From NCBI GenBank assembly GCA_032716605.1, contig CM064573.1:1178419-1242418 (forward strand): DNA of 64,000 nucleotides, read 5' to 3'. Below, piece after piece: positions 31,623-42,415 of the stretch. This DNA is from Paralithodes platypus. Its lineage: Eukaryota > Arthropoda > Malacostraca > Decapoda > Lithodidae. The position numbers and the translations under genes were made by a program. Numbering within the stretch: the stretch's first letter is position 1; each line of letters begins with the position of its first letter. The notes beneath the pieces were generated by a model that was not told the origin of the DNA, made no database searches, and worked only from the letters and a program-made list of their open reading frames with translations.

Positions 31623-31925
31623 TCACGTCCAGTTTTCCATCGCCATATCAAAGTCTTCAACCGATATCTTGAGTACTGCCGTCATCTCTTCGGGAGCGAA
31701 TAGAGCCTCAACGTCAGAGTCACACTGTCCCAAATCTATATACTTTCGCAGGAGCTCACGGTCGGCCTCAGTGTCTTCTTCTCGAATAATGATATTGGTG
31801 TCTACTAACCTCGTACACTCCTCCGCTAAAGACTCTTGCTCCAAAAACACTTCAGGGTACACAACGTTGTCTAACGCACATGAACCCTTTTCCTTCTCCT
31901 GGGTGAAAATACTCAGTGCATCCCA
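31623..31925 (-). pseudogene. HelD helicase tail remnant
   Basis: Encodes only the acidic linker after motif VI (LEQESLAEECTRLVDTN, FAPEEMTAVLKISVEDF) and a coiled-coil end altered by extra DEANR-type repeats. It joins the N-terminal Rep region at the deletion junction. Confidence 0.75.
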
Positions 31926-31929
31926 ACTT

Positions 31930-33455
31930 GTAGTGTGATTCTGACTTCGGGTAATTTACCTAACTGTTGGGTCTTTGATTCCACCAAATCAATGGTATCC
32001 ACGAACTCGGACGGTAAAGGCTTCAACGCTACATTGTTGGCGCTCAAATACTTCTGCAAAATGGTCACGATGCTCAGGTTATCGGCATACTTTTTCTCTT
32101 CGGCCTTTCGTCTCCGAAGGGTTGAAGAGGGTTTATTGGCATAGTGCACCTGAGTTACGGTATCCGCTCGTATCTTAAGTTGCTTTTCCTCCTCTCAGTA
32201 AAAGTACAGATCCAAAAACTTGGGCGGGGGTGTAGTATAATCTGGTTTCTTCTTTACGTAGATGTCTTTTCCGTCCTTCTTGAGGATATATTCAATGCTC
32301 GTACCCTCTCTCATGTATCTGGTTTTCACTGTGCCCATCCGGTGATAGATCTAACCCTTGATCTAGTAGCACATTGCCGACTCGGCCATATTCTCGAGCT
32401 TCCCGGACGTGGCAAAAGACGTGAAGCAGAACACGTTGTTAAAGTTGAAGATGTTAGACAGGAATATCTTCGAAAGACGCGTTTTGCTTTCGTATAGCTC
32501 TTTCATCTCGGGAGAGAGTGAACTGAGAGGGGGGTTTAAGGATTGGCCACCGCTGCAACACAGGGATACTGCTTCTCCCTTCCATCGCTTCGCGTTGCAC
32601 ACGGGACATACAACATCCCCTAATGTACCAATGTTATTCTGGGGTATCCTTTCTTCATCGGTTATGCCACCCAAAGTGTTCATTATTGGTGGTAGGCACT
32701 GCTTTGAGCTCTTCAGGATTCTCAATTCTTGAGTTCTTTGGGCTTTTACAGTAGAATAATTTGCTGCTACCTTTCCCTGCCGTTTCCTTTAACGAACATT
32801 GGCGGCCTCGAGCTTTAACTGTAATTTCTGATCCTTTTTGTGTAGTCTCTCTTCTCTTTTTGAGGCACCCTCATTCAATTTATTTTGCCTTCTTTCCAGT
32901 CGTCTGCGCTTCTTAGTTTCAACGGTAATACCTTTTTGAGCAGCCAGTTCCTTATCGTGGTAGCTGAGTGCCAGTAGGGAATCTGCAGACAACACAACTG
33001 CTGGTGCATCTGCGGACTGCCCACTTTCTACACACTGAAGTCCCTGCAACAGCTCCATCTTTTTGTTCAAATGACTCAATAGTTTTGCCTTTTGGTTTCA
33101 TGTATTCTAATTTCCTTTGCTTTGCCCTTTGAATGTGATACTGATGGTCTTTATCATTCAATCGATGTTGGTGGTCTCTGGAGGCTATGTTCTGCCGGGT
33201 ATCGCAGAAATATATCTGGAAATCTGTGTGAATCTCAGCAGTAATGGGGCCCCCATTGTGATTATCATTGACATACTTTCTAATTTGTGCCCAATAATGC
33301 TTCCGGAACATCTCAATTTCTTCCGCTCTGCCCTCGACAAATTTCTTTTGGGCCTTTAGTTCGCATTCACCATCTTTCAGGTCACACTGCTCCTTAAAGT
33401 AGTAGATGAACACCACATCATGTGATGAGTACTTTTCTAGCAGCAATGGCCCCAT
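31930..33455 (-). pseudogene. HelD Rep N-terminal region, several frame breaks
   Basis: It starts MGPLLLEKYSSHD (33455), with HYWAQIRKYVNDNHNGG and a coiled-coil part shorter than in HelA (one block missing). It continues with the Cys cluster VCPVCNAKRW and HYANKPSSTLRRRKAEEKK before the deletion junction. Breaks: a frameshift near 33028 (CACACTG here, CACTTG in copy B), a stop near 32790, and stops near 32196 and 32355. Copy B (46219-46884) is open across the first of these. The nuclease motifs are deleted. Confidence 0.78.
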
Positions 33456-33549
33456 TATGGGACCTAGGTTTTGATTTGTATTCGGTGTTCTGCCTTCAAG
33501 CGGCGCTTCAAGTAAATATCAGTCAGTACATCCTTCCGTTTTATCCTCT

Positions 33550-35367
33550 TTTTACGATCGGGTCTCGTATAAATCAGTGGCTCTTATACATTGGACTAGA
33601 CTGGTATAAATGCAACAACGGAAACGCTAAATCCAACCCCTGATATATAATCCCGTCGAACAAAGAACACATATACCCTCCAGAGTTATATCTGCGATAG
33701 CGGGGTATCTTAACTCTCAGTATCTATGTGCTTCTACTATACGCTGATGTTCTCTGAAACAGCCTATTACCTATAACATATGGTTGCTTAGTTATGGTAC
33801 ACAAGGAAAAGATAGTTAACTTAATTAAATCACAAGAGTGATCTAATGCAAACAAGAAGGAGGTTTACTTAACGTTACTTCAATCAATAATATCTGTCAC
33901 TCCTTTATGAAAGAAAGTGTTGTAAAGTCCTCAAGCACCGAACAAGGAATCTTCTGAATAATGTCGGATGCTACTTAAGAAAAACGTATCGGTAATGGAA
34001 CCACAAAATAGCAGGAGGCAGGACAATGCACGTGTAGGCTAAATACACAAAAAGGCTGGACCTATAATGTTATTGGACACAAGAATATTATAAGCGGTGC
34101 AACAGTAATAATGCTCGCCACGAAAAAGTAGTACTCCTATTAACAAAACCGGTCTATGCTGGTTGTGTCTCTCTACAGCAACCTAGACCTCAAAATGCTT
34201 GTGTAGAAATAATGGGTATGCATAAAAGAGTATATGATCGAATCCAGCTAATGTCTACCCGGGTTAATAAAGTCTAGCTGGGATGCGCAAAGGTACAGAA
34301 TTCTGGTGGAGGTAGGCAGCTCCTAGCCTAGTGTGGACCTTGGGTCTGTGCGGCCTGATTACGTTAATATGAAGGGGTGCTCTCTTGAGGATTCTCGATC
34401 ACAAGTATCGAGTATCCTCCTGGCGACCCTCAAAAGTAAAAGCAAATAGAGTTAGAACAGTTTTGGGTGGATTAGGCAAGCAGCCCTCACGCACTACACA
34501 GTCTAAACTCCAAGGTACACAGACAAAAGATCCACCCAGGTAACCCACAGAATCCGTAGTGTCGTGCAGCTCAAAAGTAGCCTACACACAGTGAAAACAC
34601 CAACAGCAAGGTACCTGATCCCTAGTCTAGCATTATTTAACCCTGTAGAAACATTAGTGATTGATGGAGACAGTCCGAGCAATACAATCTCCCAAAAAGA
34701 CAACGACTCTCTTCAACCTTAGCCTAGTACATAAGAAATGTGAGATCCAGCATATAATACAGTCTGGCCACCAATTCAAGGTGTAGATGCAGGGAACCAG
34801 AGGGGGATTGATATTAATAAAAGGTGAGGAAGTAGTGGACATGATAGAGGCAGTAGGAGAGAAAGATTCTAAGACAAGAGTGTGGAACAGTTCATGGGAG
34901 ATGCTTAGAGTATGCTGTGTGGGAAGGATCTGACAAGGATATTCCCAGGGATCGCCTCGCTGGAGTCCCAGTTCGCAGGAATGGCACGAGGGCGCGCGAC
35001 AGTCGCCCAGTAAGCAGCCGCCTAGTAGGCAGTGTTAGGCAGGAGGCAACGAATCCCGCGAGGCCTATGTAAGGGGGCCAGCCACGCGCCACACTTACCA
35101 CCAAGTCACACCACCTGGTCTCTCTCTCTCTCTCTCTCCCACTCGCCTTCCCATCATTCAACTACTTAACACAATACTTTCTATTGACTAAATAAAATAG
35201 AAAGGATTGTGACAGACGAAAATAAAGAACAGTTCTGAACTGTTTGCAACACAAGCTTTCTCGAGAAGGAAAGTACACAATGATAGGTAGACTGTAGCTA
35301 CATTCTCTGCCCTGGCGAGTCCTAGCGAGTAAGCCATGCGGTTCTGGGGGAAGCGGTGAGCGTCACA
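33550..35367 (-). mobile_element. Solo LTR related to the Gypsy LTR at 58089
   Basis: It lies between 4-bp duplications CTCT (33546-33549 and 35368-35371); the long Helitron shows the corresponding empty site at about 9328. On the minus strand it begins TGTGACGCTCACC, has CGCTAGGACTCGCCAGGGCAG close by, and ends with GTTTCCGTTGTTGCA and GATCGTAAAA. The LTR at 58089-60426 begins TGTGACTCATG, has CGCTAGGATCGTCAGGGCAG, and ends GTTTCCGTTGTGGCA and TTCGTAACA. Lengths agree (1,818 bp against about 1,856 bp without its MITE). Weak ORFs in it are not credible genes. Confidence 0.75.
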
Positions 35368-35639
35368 CTCTCAATCGTAGACACCCAACTCCAGAAGTGG
35401 CGTTGAGTTCGTAGTTGATATGCCTTTGATCCAGTCATCGTCTTCAGCGTCTATTGTGGTCCTCATTTCGACTCTCCCATCGGATCGACATATACCACTT
35501 ACACTCCTAACCATTGGACGATGGACGATAATGCCTTTTTTTCCAACCTCAAAACTTCTGAAAATTTCATGACTATTATTTTGTAGGTACTTAGATCTAA
35601 AATAAATAATGTAGTCCTCTATACACAGTAACAAAATTT

Positions 35640-36235
35640 TCTATGACAGAGCTCCAGAGTACCTAAAGAATGATTTTGTTAAAGCAAATAAGAGGAGTGG
35701 ACATAATACAAGAAACAGGATGTTTAATTTTAAGGTCCCCGAGAATCCAAGGACAGGGTAAGCAAACATTCTTCTTCACCGCCATCAAAGACTGGAACGA
35801 CCTACCCAAGTCAGTCCGTGAAAAGAGAACACTGTATTCCTTCAGACGTAGCCTGAAGGAACACCTGAACCGGACAGCAGCTGCGAGAAGGGAGCACCAA
35901 GCTTATGTCTACTACTAAATGCGACATAAGAGATAGACAAACCAAACTGAAATGATTACTGATTACGGATTACTGATATTTACTATAGGATGTAAGGTAT
36001 CTTAAAATAACCCCCTAGAAATACTTTCTCTAAAGTATCTATTTCTTTATCCTCCCCATTTTCCCAGCTAACCTAATCCCACAAGGACCCCAATGGAAAT
36101 ACGCCTAACGGCCTTATTGGGCTATCCTTAGTTGGAATTATGCAAGGCTGGTACATGTCATATTTGTAACAAACTATGTGGTACCAACTCTGTAAATTGC
36201 TAACTGAATAAATATTATTATTATTATTATTATTA
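35640..36235 (+). mobile_element. LINE-D stub: 3' end of a non-LTR retrotransposon
   Basis: It carries a short C-terminal coding remnant, then a 3' UTR ending in (ATT)n at 36212-36238. The frame RAPEYLKNDFVKANKR is followed after a one-base shift by FFFTAIKDWNDLPKSVREK and SFRRSLKEHLNRT, the conserved end of many CR1-like LINE proteins. The same last 25 bp (TTGCTAACTGAATAAATATT) plus (ATT)n recur at 37609-37652, suggesting a second, extremely short insertion of the same family. Confidence 0.7.
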
Positions 36236-36339
36236 TTATAACACGAGTTAAGAAAATGCTATAGTCTGTGTATTAATGTACATTTTCTTATATGCATATG
36301 CACCTATTACATGTTCTATGTTAAGAACGGTAGACTAAA

Positions 36340-36827
36340 TTAACCCTTAATTAGCGGCTCACCACATAAGTCGTATTTAATAAAGCTGGACTATGTGGCG
36401 GCGCTCGACATAGGTCGAGTGGCAATTTCAGCACGTAATGTTGCTGAGAGAGAGAGACAAGTGGTGGCAGGAGAGTAGCGAGCGTATGACTGCTCCAGAC
36501 CACCGCGGCGAACATACTGACACAAATCCCAGCTCCCTCCTCCCTCTCTCACTCGCTATATAAGGAATTGTATCGGGAAAGTGGCTAATTACATGCTTTT
36601 TGCACTCGCGTTGCACGGTTATTGCAAGAAAACTAGCCATCATAAAAGGATCGTTATGGTGTCATTCGAAAGCTCTGTTTATGCCCTTTCAGGGATAGGT
36701 ACTTGTTTTATGTTCTGGGTCTTATTTAGGCATGAAAATGATCACGTAAACAGCCCTATTTTGGCTAAAAACACCCCGCTGGGCGGTACATATAAATAAA
36801 CCGCATAGGCCGCTCGTAAGGTGTTAA
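36340..36827. mobile_element. piggyBac-like TTAA MITE, copy 2
   Basis: 488 bp between TTAA at 36340-36343 and 36824-36827, with the same imperfect terminal inverted repeats and interior as copy 1. The interior contains a CTCGACATAGGTCGAG palindrome and GAGAGAGAGAGAC. Confidence 0.78.
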
Positions 36828-37606
36828 AAGTGCGCAGACAATTCGCACGTATCACCAATCATTTTGATAGTTTCTCAGTTATATATTGCCTCATTCTGAT
36901 ATATACGCTTAGATAATATTATGATACATCTATGGCTCGCTTTCCAAAGCGATTTGTTAGGAAAAGCGAAATGGTGGATATTTTACGGTGATGTATTGGG
37001 AAATCATGGCGGTATCTGAAAACTATAACCTATGGCGGGTGGATTTCGAAGCTAAAAGGATTATATAACCTATTTTCAGCACCACCAGTATAATTAATCA
37101 AGTATATAATGCATTTCGTAATAGATAAATGTATCAAACGTTTTCAATAGGGGCTGCAATTAATGGAATAGGTATTAGGAAGACTTGGCACCTCAAATCT
37201 GACCAGTGTTACCAGATCAGATGGAGGTCTATTGTAGGAATGTGTTACCAATAGCATCGACCTTTAATAATTAATATCTCCATTAATATGGAATGTTGAG
37301 AGTTTTGCTCTTTGTTAATCGATAGAACTATTGGACGGAATTCTGTAGAGCTCTTCAAACTCGAGTAGCTATTTTGGTTGATGAGAAAATAGACTGCATG
37401 TATTTTGGTGCTGCCGTTTCTAAGCTCCGACCCCCTCCGAGTCGTCTTATAGAAGTTTTGGGAACGAATTGTTCTCGTAAAATAATGAAGCTCAACATGC
37501 CACTAACATACCAAAATATAGCAATTTTGGTGCCACGTATGTTATATTTAGCTTTACCACTTCCATTTTTTTCAGTTATTATAAAATGGATGCAATATTT
37601 GGAATA
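36828..37606. other. Unrecognised AT-rich sequence
   Basis: No match to other repeats here apart from copy B. Short frames such as the one at 37374-37607 (VDEKIDCMYFGAAVSKLRP) look weakly protein-like but are not recognisable. They sit directly upstream of the LINE-D type tail, so they could be LINE 3' UTR. Confidence 0.4.
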
Positions 37607-37652
37607 AATTGCTAACTGAATAAATATTATTATTATTATTATTATTATTATT
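37607..37652 (+). repeat. LINE 3' tail with (ATT)n
   Basis: TTGCTAACTGAATAAATATT followed by about ten ATT units, the same terminus as LINE-D at 36190-36235. In copy B the tract is shorter. Confidence 0.65.
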
Positions 37653-37839
37653 AAGCATAACATTCTACTCCTATTGCATATTTTTGGTAATGCTAGCCCT
37701 ATTTCTGCCAGGTTTGCCCTTAAAATAACTTAAGTAACTCATAGAACATAAAAACCAGTTGATGTCTGTTGACGGACAGGCTCCTGGAAAATATCCTTTT
37801 TTCGGGACAGGCTAGTTTGGCCAAATCTGGCCGGTCAGC

Positions 37840-38501
37840 CCAACATAGGCACATACGAGACTGTATTCGGCTCCTCGATTGGGTTATGAAACGATCTTTC
37901 GCCCACAAAAATTTAGAAGAGAAGAAATTGTAAAAACTAGGAAGGTCAAATAAAAGAAAAACATGAAAAATTCCATTTTATTTTCCGATTTACATTATAC
38001 GAAGCATGACCTAGCTATACGACGAATTATAAGTACGAAGCGCCACAGTACCAGTTACTCCCATTAATTTTAGGTCACTTCACTGTTCCTAAAGTTAAGA
38101 AAGTGGAGGATCTGATGGGAGGGGATTGAGAGGTGCTTAGTCCGCTGTTGTCAAAGATACCCAGAGAGGCGACTACCTGGCCAGGCTGCTGCGGCGTCGC
38201 CGCTGTGTGGGTCCCTGTCGTGATTTTCACACACAAATCTTTAGGCGATCTTCTGCTGTCCAACGTGAGTTGGTGGAATTGGGATCGATCAGAAATTCTT
38301 CGATCCGAGAGCTACAACCACCCAAGTCAGACGACTCACCAAAAATTAATTCTGCTATACGACTTGAGTTGACGGTGAACCTTTTTTCTTTGGGAGGGTC
38401 TAAATTTGTGTGTGTGAAAAATTTAAAGAAATCGAGTTGTCAATTATTTTGCCACGACATCTTTCACCCACAAAAAATGGAGAGAAACATTTTAGGAGAA
38501 A
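37840..38501. repeat. Mosaic array fragment, block V
   Basis: Modules B (right half only, CACATACGAGACTGTATTCGG), F, A, C and G in one pass. The fragment ends at GGAGAAA where a Helitron 3' end follows, the same module-to-Helitron junction style as at 28399. The preceding 37653-37839 is unrecognised. Confidence 0.8.
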
Positions 38502-38629
38502 CAAGCACGGGCTTCGCCCTCCGGCGCGGGCTTGGCTTCTGGCGGTGGGCGCCTTCGGCGCTGCTCAAAATGTAAAGAGAAGGAAATAAAAGGGTGATAT
38601 CATCATTATTGTTTTATTCATTAACTTAA
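38502..38629 (-). mobile_element. Helitron 3' terminal fragment HelE
   Basis: Only the last 128 bp of the Helitron (hairpins, GTGCTTG terminus, start of the 3' UTR) before an abrupt switch to unrelated sequence at ATTAACTTAA/CTCTCTCAG. Confidence 0.8.
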
Positions 38630-38760
38630 CTCTCTCAGACATATATAACGCGATCGCATCATATGGCAGAGTGAACCAAAAACATATATGACGCGACCGC
38701 GTCATATGGACTTATTATGTTGCCAGAAAATAAGTTTATGACGCGATTGAGCCGGTCTTT
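38630..38760. repeat. Three CpG-rich palindromic repeats
   Basis: The motif TATRACGCGAYCGCRTCATA occurs at about 38643-38663, 38687-38706 and (partial) 38727-38740. The middle copy is a perfect inverted repeat with 9-bp arms (TATGACGCG / CGCGTCATA) around AC. CpG-rich palindromes in AT-rich surroundings could be protein-binding or element-terminal sequences. Confidence 0.65.
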
Positions 38761-39049
38761 TGGCTGGTAAGTCCGATAAGTTAGATGTACATGTGGAAAC
38801 ATCTAGCAACCCCCTAGCGTCCCTGTGAGGGCCCCGCGGTGGTAGAGAGAGTCAGTTTCTTCCCAGCTGTCAGCCTAGTAGGTGGGTGTGCGCGGCCCTT
38901 TAAACCAAGGGGCCTCCATTTTGCCCAGCCTGGCTGGTATTACCGCCCTAATATAACCCAAACGAAGTGCTTTATCGTTGGGTTATCGATGGATTATTGT
39001 GTTATTCTTATTTAGGGTATAATAACCATGTTAGTGATGTGTTTTGCTA

Positions 39050-39415
39050 GTCTGGTGTACGTGACCAAGGTGGGCTCCACGAGGGGCCATGGTTTCGCTT
39101 GTTTGTGGATCACTTTCATACCATATCGAGTCAATTATATTGCTATTTATCACTTGAAGTAGTGTATCTTACTTGTATAAGTGTTTCTTAGTGAAAAAAC
39201 TTTTATTACTGGTCGAGCATTCTCTGGTAGGCTACGTGACCAAGGTGGTGGAGCCACGAGGGGCCATGCTTTTTGCCAAACGTTTTGCTTGTTTGTGGAA
39301 CACTTTCATATAAATATCAGTCAATTATATTGCTATTTATCCGTTCAAGTAGTGTATCTTACCTTGTATTAGTGTTTCTTAGTGAAAAAAACTTTCATTA
39401 CTGGTCGAGCATATG
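39050..39415. repeat. Two tandem units of about 178 bp
   Basis: Each unit runs from TACGTGACCAAGGTGG through GAGGGGCCATG, ATATTGCTATTTATC and TACTGGTCGAGCAT. A 36-bp direct duplication (TTTGCTCGATAATTTA...GGAAAGTGCTTG) follows at about 39444-39512. 38761-39049 and the remaining stretches show no ORF. The first unit contains the empty target site of LINE-C at ATCACTTGAAG (39150-39160). Confidence 0.75.
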
Positions 39416-39601
39416 TCGCCATGCTCCCTCAGCCCTGTGCATTTTTGCTCGATAATTTAGTGGTGGAAAGTGCTTGCATTTTTGCTCGATAATTTATTGG
39501 TGGAAAGTGCTTGGGAGGTAAGTTTTTTATGGGCAAAAGCACTCTACATATACGGCTTGGTGGCCACAAGGGAATCTCAGCAGTGTGAGTAAGTACAGTC
39601 A

Positions 39602-39884
39602 ACATTTTTGGTGGTGGTGGTGGTGGTGGTGGTGGTGGCGGCCACGAGTAGGTGGACGTGATGGTGGTGGTGGTGGTCGTGGTGGTGGTGATGGTCGTGA
39701 TGGTGGTGGTGGTGATGGTGGTGGTCGTGGTGATGGTCGTGGTGGTGGTCGTGGTGATGGTGGTGGTGATGGTCGGGGTGGTGGTGGTGGTGGTGGTGGT
39801 GATGATGGTGGTGGTGGTGATGGTCAGGGTGGTGGTGGTGGTGGAGATGGTGGTGGTAGTGGTGGAGATGGTGGTGGTGGTGGT
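39602..39884 (+). repeat. (GGT)n-type microsatellite at the duplication junction
   Basis: About 280 bp of GGT with interspersed GAT, CGT and AGT triplets. All three frames are open and give Gly/Val/Trp-rich artefacts. Copy B of the 13.4-kb segment begins immediately after it. Confidence 0.95.
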
Positions 39885-41832
39885 GGTGAACCTTTTTTCT
39901 TCGGGAGGGTCTATATTTGTGTGTGTGAAAAATTTAAAGAAATCGAATTGTCAATTATTTGTCCACGACATCTTTCACCGAGAGAAGAAATTGTAAAAAC
40001 TAGGAAGGATAAATAAAAGAAAAACATGAACAATTCCATTTTATTTTCCGATTTACATTATATACGAAGCATGACCTAGCTATACGACGAATTATAAGTA
40101 CGAAGCACCACAGTACCAGTTACTCCCATTAATTTTAGGTCACTTCACTTGATCCTAAAGTTAAGAAAGTGGAGGATCTGATGGGAAGGGAATGAGAGGT
40201 GCTTTGTTGGCCATTGTCAAAGATACCCAGAGAGAGACTACCTGGCTGGGTAGCTCTGCCCAGAGAGGCGACTACCTGGCCGGGCTGCTCCACCGACATT
40301 AGAGAGAGACTAACTGGCCGGGCTCCTGCGGCGACTCACCCACAAAAATTTAGGAGAGATTACCTGGTCGGGCTGCTCCCACCCAGAGAGATTTTCGTGG
40401 GATTATTTTTGGTGAGGCGTCTGACTGGGGGTGCGACACATTATACGAAGCATGACCTAGGACAGTAGACGACGCATGATTAAACGAAGCATGACCTAGC
40501 TATACGACACATTATATGAAACGTGACAGCTAGAGGGAGAGTGTGTACCTCGTCGGAGCACAGCCGTATTCTGTGTGCTTGCTGCACCGTGTTGCCTGTG
40601 TTGGTGCACCTGTGCCAACACAGGCACACACGAGACCGTATTCGGTCTTATGAAACGATCTTTCACCCACAAAAATTTAGGAGAGAAGAAATTGTAAGAA
40701 CTAGGAAGGACAAATAAAAGAAAAATATGAAAAGCTCCATTTTATTTTCCGATTTACATTATACGAAGCATGACCTAGCTATACGACGAATTATAAGTAA
40801 GAAGTACCACAGTACAGTTACTCCCATTACTTTTAGGTCACTTCACTTGATCCTAAAGTTAAGAAAGTGGAGGATCTGATGGGAGGGGATTCAGAGGTGC
40901 TTAGTCCGCTGTTGTCATAGATACCCAGAGAGAGACTACCTGGCCGGGTTGCTCCACCCAGAGAGGCGACTACCTGGCCAGGCTGCTCCACCGACAGTAG
41001 AGAGAGACTAACTGGCCGGGCTCCTGCGGCGACACACCCACAAAAATTTAGGAGAGACAAAATTTAGGAGAGACTACCTGGTCGGGCTGCTCCCACCCAG
41101 AGAGATTTTTGTGGGATTATTTTTGGTGAAGCGTCTGACTGGGGGTGCGACACATTGTACGAAGCATGACCTAGGACAGTAGACGACTCATTAAACGAAG
41201 CATGACCTAGCAACTACCTGGCCGGGCTGCTCCACCTAGAGAGAGACTACCTGGTCGGGCTGCTGCGGCGTCGCCGCTGTGCTGGTCCCTGTCGTGATTT
41301 TCACACACAAATCTTTAGGCCATCTTCTGCTGTCCAACGTGAGTTGGTGGAATTGGGATCGATCGGAAATACTTCGATCCGAGAGCTACGACCACCCCAG
41401 TCAGACGACTCACCAAAAATAAATTCTGCTATATGACTTGAGTTGGCGCTGAACCTTTTTTCTTCGGGAGGGTCTAAATTTGTGTGTGTGAAAAATTTAA
41501 AGAAATCGAATTGTCAATTATTTGTCGCCGCTGTGCGGGTCCCTGTCGTGATTTTCACATACAAATCTTTAGGCGAACTTCTGCTGTCCAACGTGAGTTG
41601 GTGGAATTGGGATCGATCGGAAATACTTCGATCCGAGAGCTACGACCACCCCGAGTCAGACGACTCACCAAAAATAAATTCTGCTATACGACTTGAGTTG
41701 ACGGTGAACCTTTTTTCTTAGGGAGGGTCTAAATTTATGTGTGTGAAAAATTTAAAGAAATCAAGTTGTAAATTATTTTGCCACGACATCTTTCACCCAC
41801 AAAAAATTTGGAGAGAAACATTTTAGGAGAGA

Positions 41833-42353
41833 CAAGCACGGGCTTCGCGCTCCGGCGTGGGCTGGGCTTCTGGCGGCGGGCGCCTTCGGCGCTGCTTAAA
41901 ATGTAAAGTGAAGGAAATATAAGGGCGATATCATCATTATTGTTTTATTCATTAACTTAATCTGACAGTTTTGCTTTTTTCTTAGGGGAAGCTCCTAGCA
42001 TTATTGCAATTTCTTGCAGCCTGTTTTCGTCTCTCTTCTCTTGCTCCCTTCGATTGGCTTCGTCTCTCTTCTCTTGCTCACTTCAATTGGCTTCACAACT
42101 CTCTTCGAATTTGATTCGTAACTTCTCACACTCCTCTAGGTGCACGTCCCGTTTTTCCATCGCCATATCAAAGTCTTCAACCAATATCTTGAGTACTGCC
42201 GTCATCTCTTCGGGAGCGAATAGAGCCTCAACTTCAGAGTCACACTGTCCCAAATCTGTATACTTCCGTTGTAGCTCACGGTCGGCCTCAGTGTCTTCTT
42301 CTCGAATGATGATATTGGTGTCTACTAACCTCTTATACTCTTCCGCTAAATAT
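41833..42353 (-). mobile_element. Helitron fragment HelB' (copy B)
   Basis: Counterpart of 28400-28920, same truncation point and effectively the same sequence. Confidence 0.8.
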
Positions 42354-42415
42354 AGATATACATATTTTCCATAAATTATCTAGAAATCCGTTGCTAAGGG
42401 ATTCAATTTAACAGA

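Larger units (their letters stand above)
31274..35595 (-). mobile_element. Internally deleted Helitron derivative HelD, split by a solo LTR
   Basis: The 3' end at 31274 (three hairpins, GTGCTTG then T) and the 5' end TCTAAGTACC at 35595 bound the element. Relative to HelA, the sequence equivalent to about 4010-7572 is deleted at 31932, joining the helicase C-terminus to the N-terminal half of the Rep protein in the same orientation. A 1,818-bp solo LTR sits at 33550-35367 in the 5' leader. The Helitron part without the LTR is about 2.5 kb. Confidence 0.85.
26452..39884. repeat. 13,433-bp tandem duplication, copy A
   Basis: Position 26452 (GGTGAACCTTTTTTC) corresponds to 39885, and the correspondence continues through every feature with an offset falling slowly from 13,433 to about 13,410 because of small indels. 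Copy A holds array modules, Helitron pieces B-E, a solo LTR, a LINE stub, a TTAA MITE, tandem repeats and a terminal (GGT)n tract. Copy B starts exactly where that tract ends. Confidence 0.92.

Noticed and set aside
34654..35161. Moderately long minus-strand ORFs (89 codons in copy A, 168 in copy B) inside the solo LTR
   Set aside because: Frame length differs between duplicates because of one-base changes, the composition is not protein-like, and the region is an LTR.
39585..40016. Gly-rich and Val-rich ORFs over the GGT tracts
   Set aside because: All frames of a (GGT)n tract are open; there is no start context and no non-repeat coding sequence.
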